Origin: Callipepla californica brunnescens
Lineage: Eukaryota; Chordata; Aves; Galliformes; Odontophoridae
NCBI GenBank assembly: GCA_023055505.1
Contig: JALIRH010000007.1
Coordinates: 15,730,273 to 15,794,272, forward strand
Direction: 5' to 3'
Length of the DNA stretch: 64,000 nt
Under the pieces are notes generated by a model that ran no database searches, was not told the DNA's origin, and worked only from the letters and a program-made list of their open reading frames with translations. Of the stretch, positions 62,991 through 64,000 are shown one piece after another. The position numbers and the translations under genes were made by a program. Numbering within the stretch: position 1 is the stretch's first letter; each line of letters starts with the position of its first letter.

Positions 62991-64000
62991 TATACCAGAC
63001 CAGTAATCAAGACCATGCCCTTGTGCTTTTACCAACACAGAAGTAAGCACAGGATTGCACTGAGTTGTCTGAAAGCATTTATTAAGATTGCCTTGCTTCA
63101 GGTGATGTCTCCTTCCCCACTGTTATTATATAAAAAGGTATATTATAATGTAATGAAAGTCAGGGAAGAAAATACAGCTAGACTATACTTAGCATATTTT
63201 AAAAACTGCAATTAGATTTTGAATATTTAGCCCTGTTCCTTTTGACTTTCCTTTTAGGCTTTTGATTACTTTTGGGTATGTATTTCTCTAATTGACTCCT
63301 TCCCCAGTGACCAGAGATTACAACTAATTAACTCTCCAGGCCCAAAATCTAATTTCAGTTACTCAAGCTGTATTACAATTCACAAAGATATGTTCCTCAG
63401 CCGTATTGTCACTGTCAACCAAGTTCCATATGTTAGAAACAACATCTGGCTGTTCTTCTGATTAACCATTTTAATTAATTTAATAGAAATGATGATGTAT
63501 GGATCAGCAGCTTAGTAACAAACACAGCAGAGTCTTACTAATATAAGCAATATCTTGTTCCATATACCATGGAGATAAAGCTCTCCAAATTGTATTTTGC
63601 CTGTCCACCAAATAGGAGTAATGGGAATATTTGTTTTTAATCAAAGTCTACAGTATGAAATACAATCTTCTTTTCACTGAGCACAGCAGCAGGCTTCATT
63701 GCTCCTCAAGCTCCTTGTATTTCTTATGCAGGAAACAGTAGATAAATAAGGTAAAGAAAAAGCAAACAAAATAAGACTAGTCCTCTCAAATGAAATGATT
63801 TCCATAGCTTAGCTCTGCTAGAAATACAGAGTTTTAAGAAATTGCAAATTATCTAAATTCTGAAAAATTGAGTTAGAACCAATTCCTGTCATTGTGAAAA
63901 GAATCCCAATGCCTATTTATCCTCACTCTTTTTAAAAATAAAAAAAAAAGTCATGCCAGTAGTCTCTTTTCTAAATGGCAAAAAAATTAAGAGACCCTAA
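62991..64000. other. intergenic DNA to window end
   Basis: AT-rich unique sequence, nothing recognised. Confidence 0.7.

Noticed and set aside
16831..64000. CSMD1 3' exons on the minus strand, expected from tetrapod gene order
   Set aside because: I looked for a transmembrane segment with a short cytoplasmic tail and for sushi or CUB cysteine patterns in the minus-strand frames and saw none. The gene must lie further away or elsewhere.
1..64000. CRISPR arrays, operons, tRNA or rRNA genes, endogenous retroviral genes
   Set aside because: No regularly spaced direct repeats with unique spacers, no cloverleaf-like sequence and no gag, pol or env-like frames were recognised. The only RT remnants are of CR1 type.

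Overview
The window is avian nuclear DNA, most likely from a galliform such as chicken. The evidence is about sixteen CR1 non-LTR retroposon copies, many ending in the typical 3' tail of repeated ATTCTATG-like octamers, plus one copy that looks like the galliform mariner element Galluhop. The structure is fully eukaryotic: split coding exons with GT/AG boundaries, long AT-rich introns and intergenic DNA, and microsatellites. There are no operons, CRISPR arrays, tRNA genes or rRNA genes that I can see.

Region 1 (1 to about 16.8 kb, + strand) holds the 3' part of one gene, which I read as MYOM2 (myomesin-2, M-protein). Nine coding exons can be placed at 4859-4972, 6262-6349, 7469-7507, 8172-8277, 10844-11007, 11303-11339, 11458-11480, 12349-12404 and 15765-16079. 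They join in one open frame of 942 nt (313 codons plus TAG). They encode the C-terminal half of one Ig domain, a short helical linker, a complete Ig domain, a second helical linker and the last Ig domain with a short tail. In this family these are the M-band filament domains My11 to My13. A 3' UTR with two AATAAA signals follows. The upstream exons lie outside the window.

Region 2 (about 16.8 to 64 kb) has no protein-coding gene I can support. It is AT-rich intergenic DNA with scattered, 5'-truncated CR1 fragments in both orientations, the mariner relic next to a CR1 at 22.7-24.1 kb, and A-rich and dinucleotide repeats. In tetrapods MYOM2 is usually followed by a large gap before CSMD1, so a gene desert fits, but CSMD1 itself is not seen here. 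A weak two-exon splice candidate near 29 kb is given only as a finding.

I found no new multi-gene system. The best observations are the phase-1 modular exon layout of the MYOM2 Ig-helix repeats with a 23-nt microexon, a 166-nt pure polypyrimidine tract in the last intron, paired poly-C tracts in another intron, and long same-orientation CR1 copies on either side of the MYOM2 3' end.
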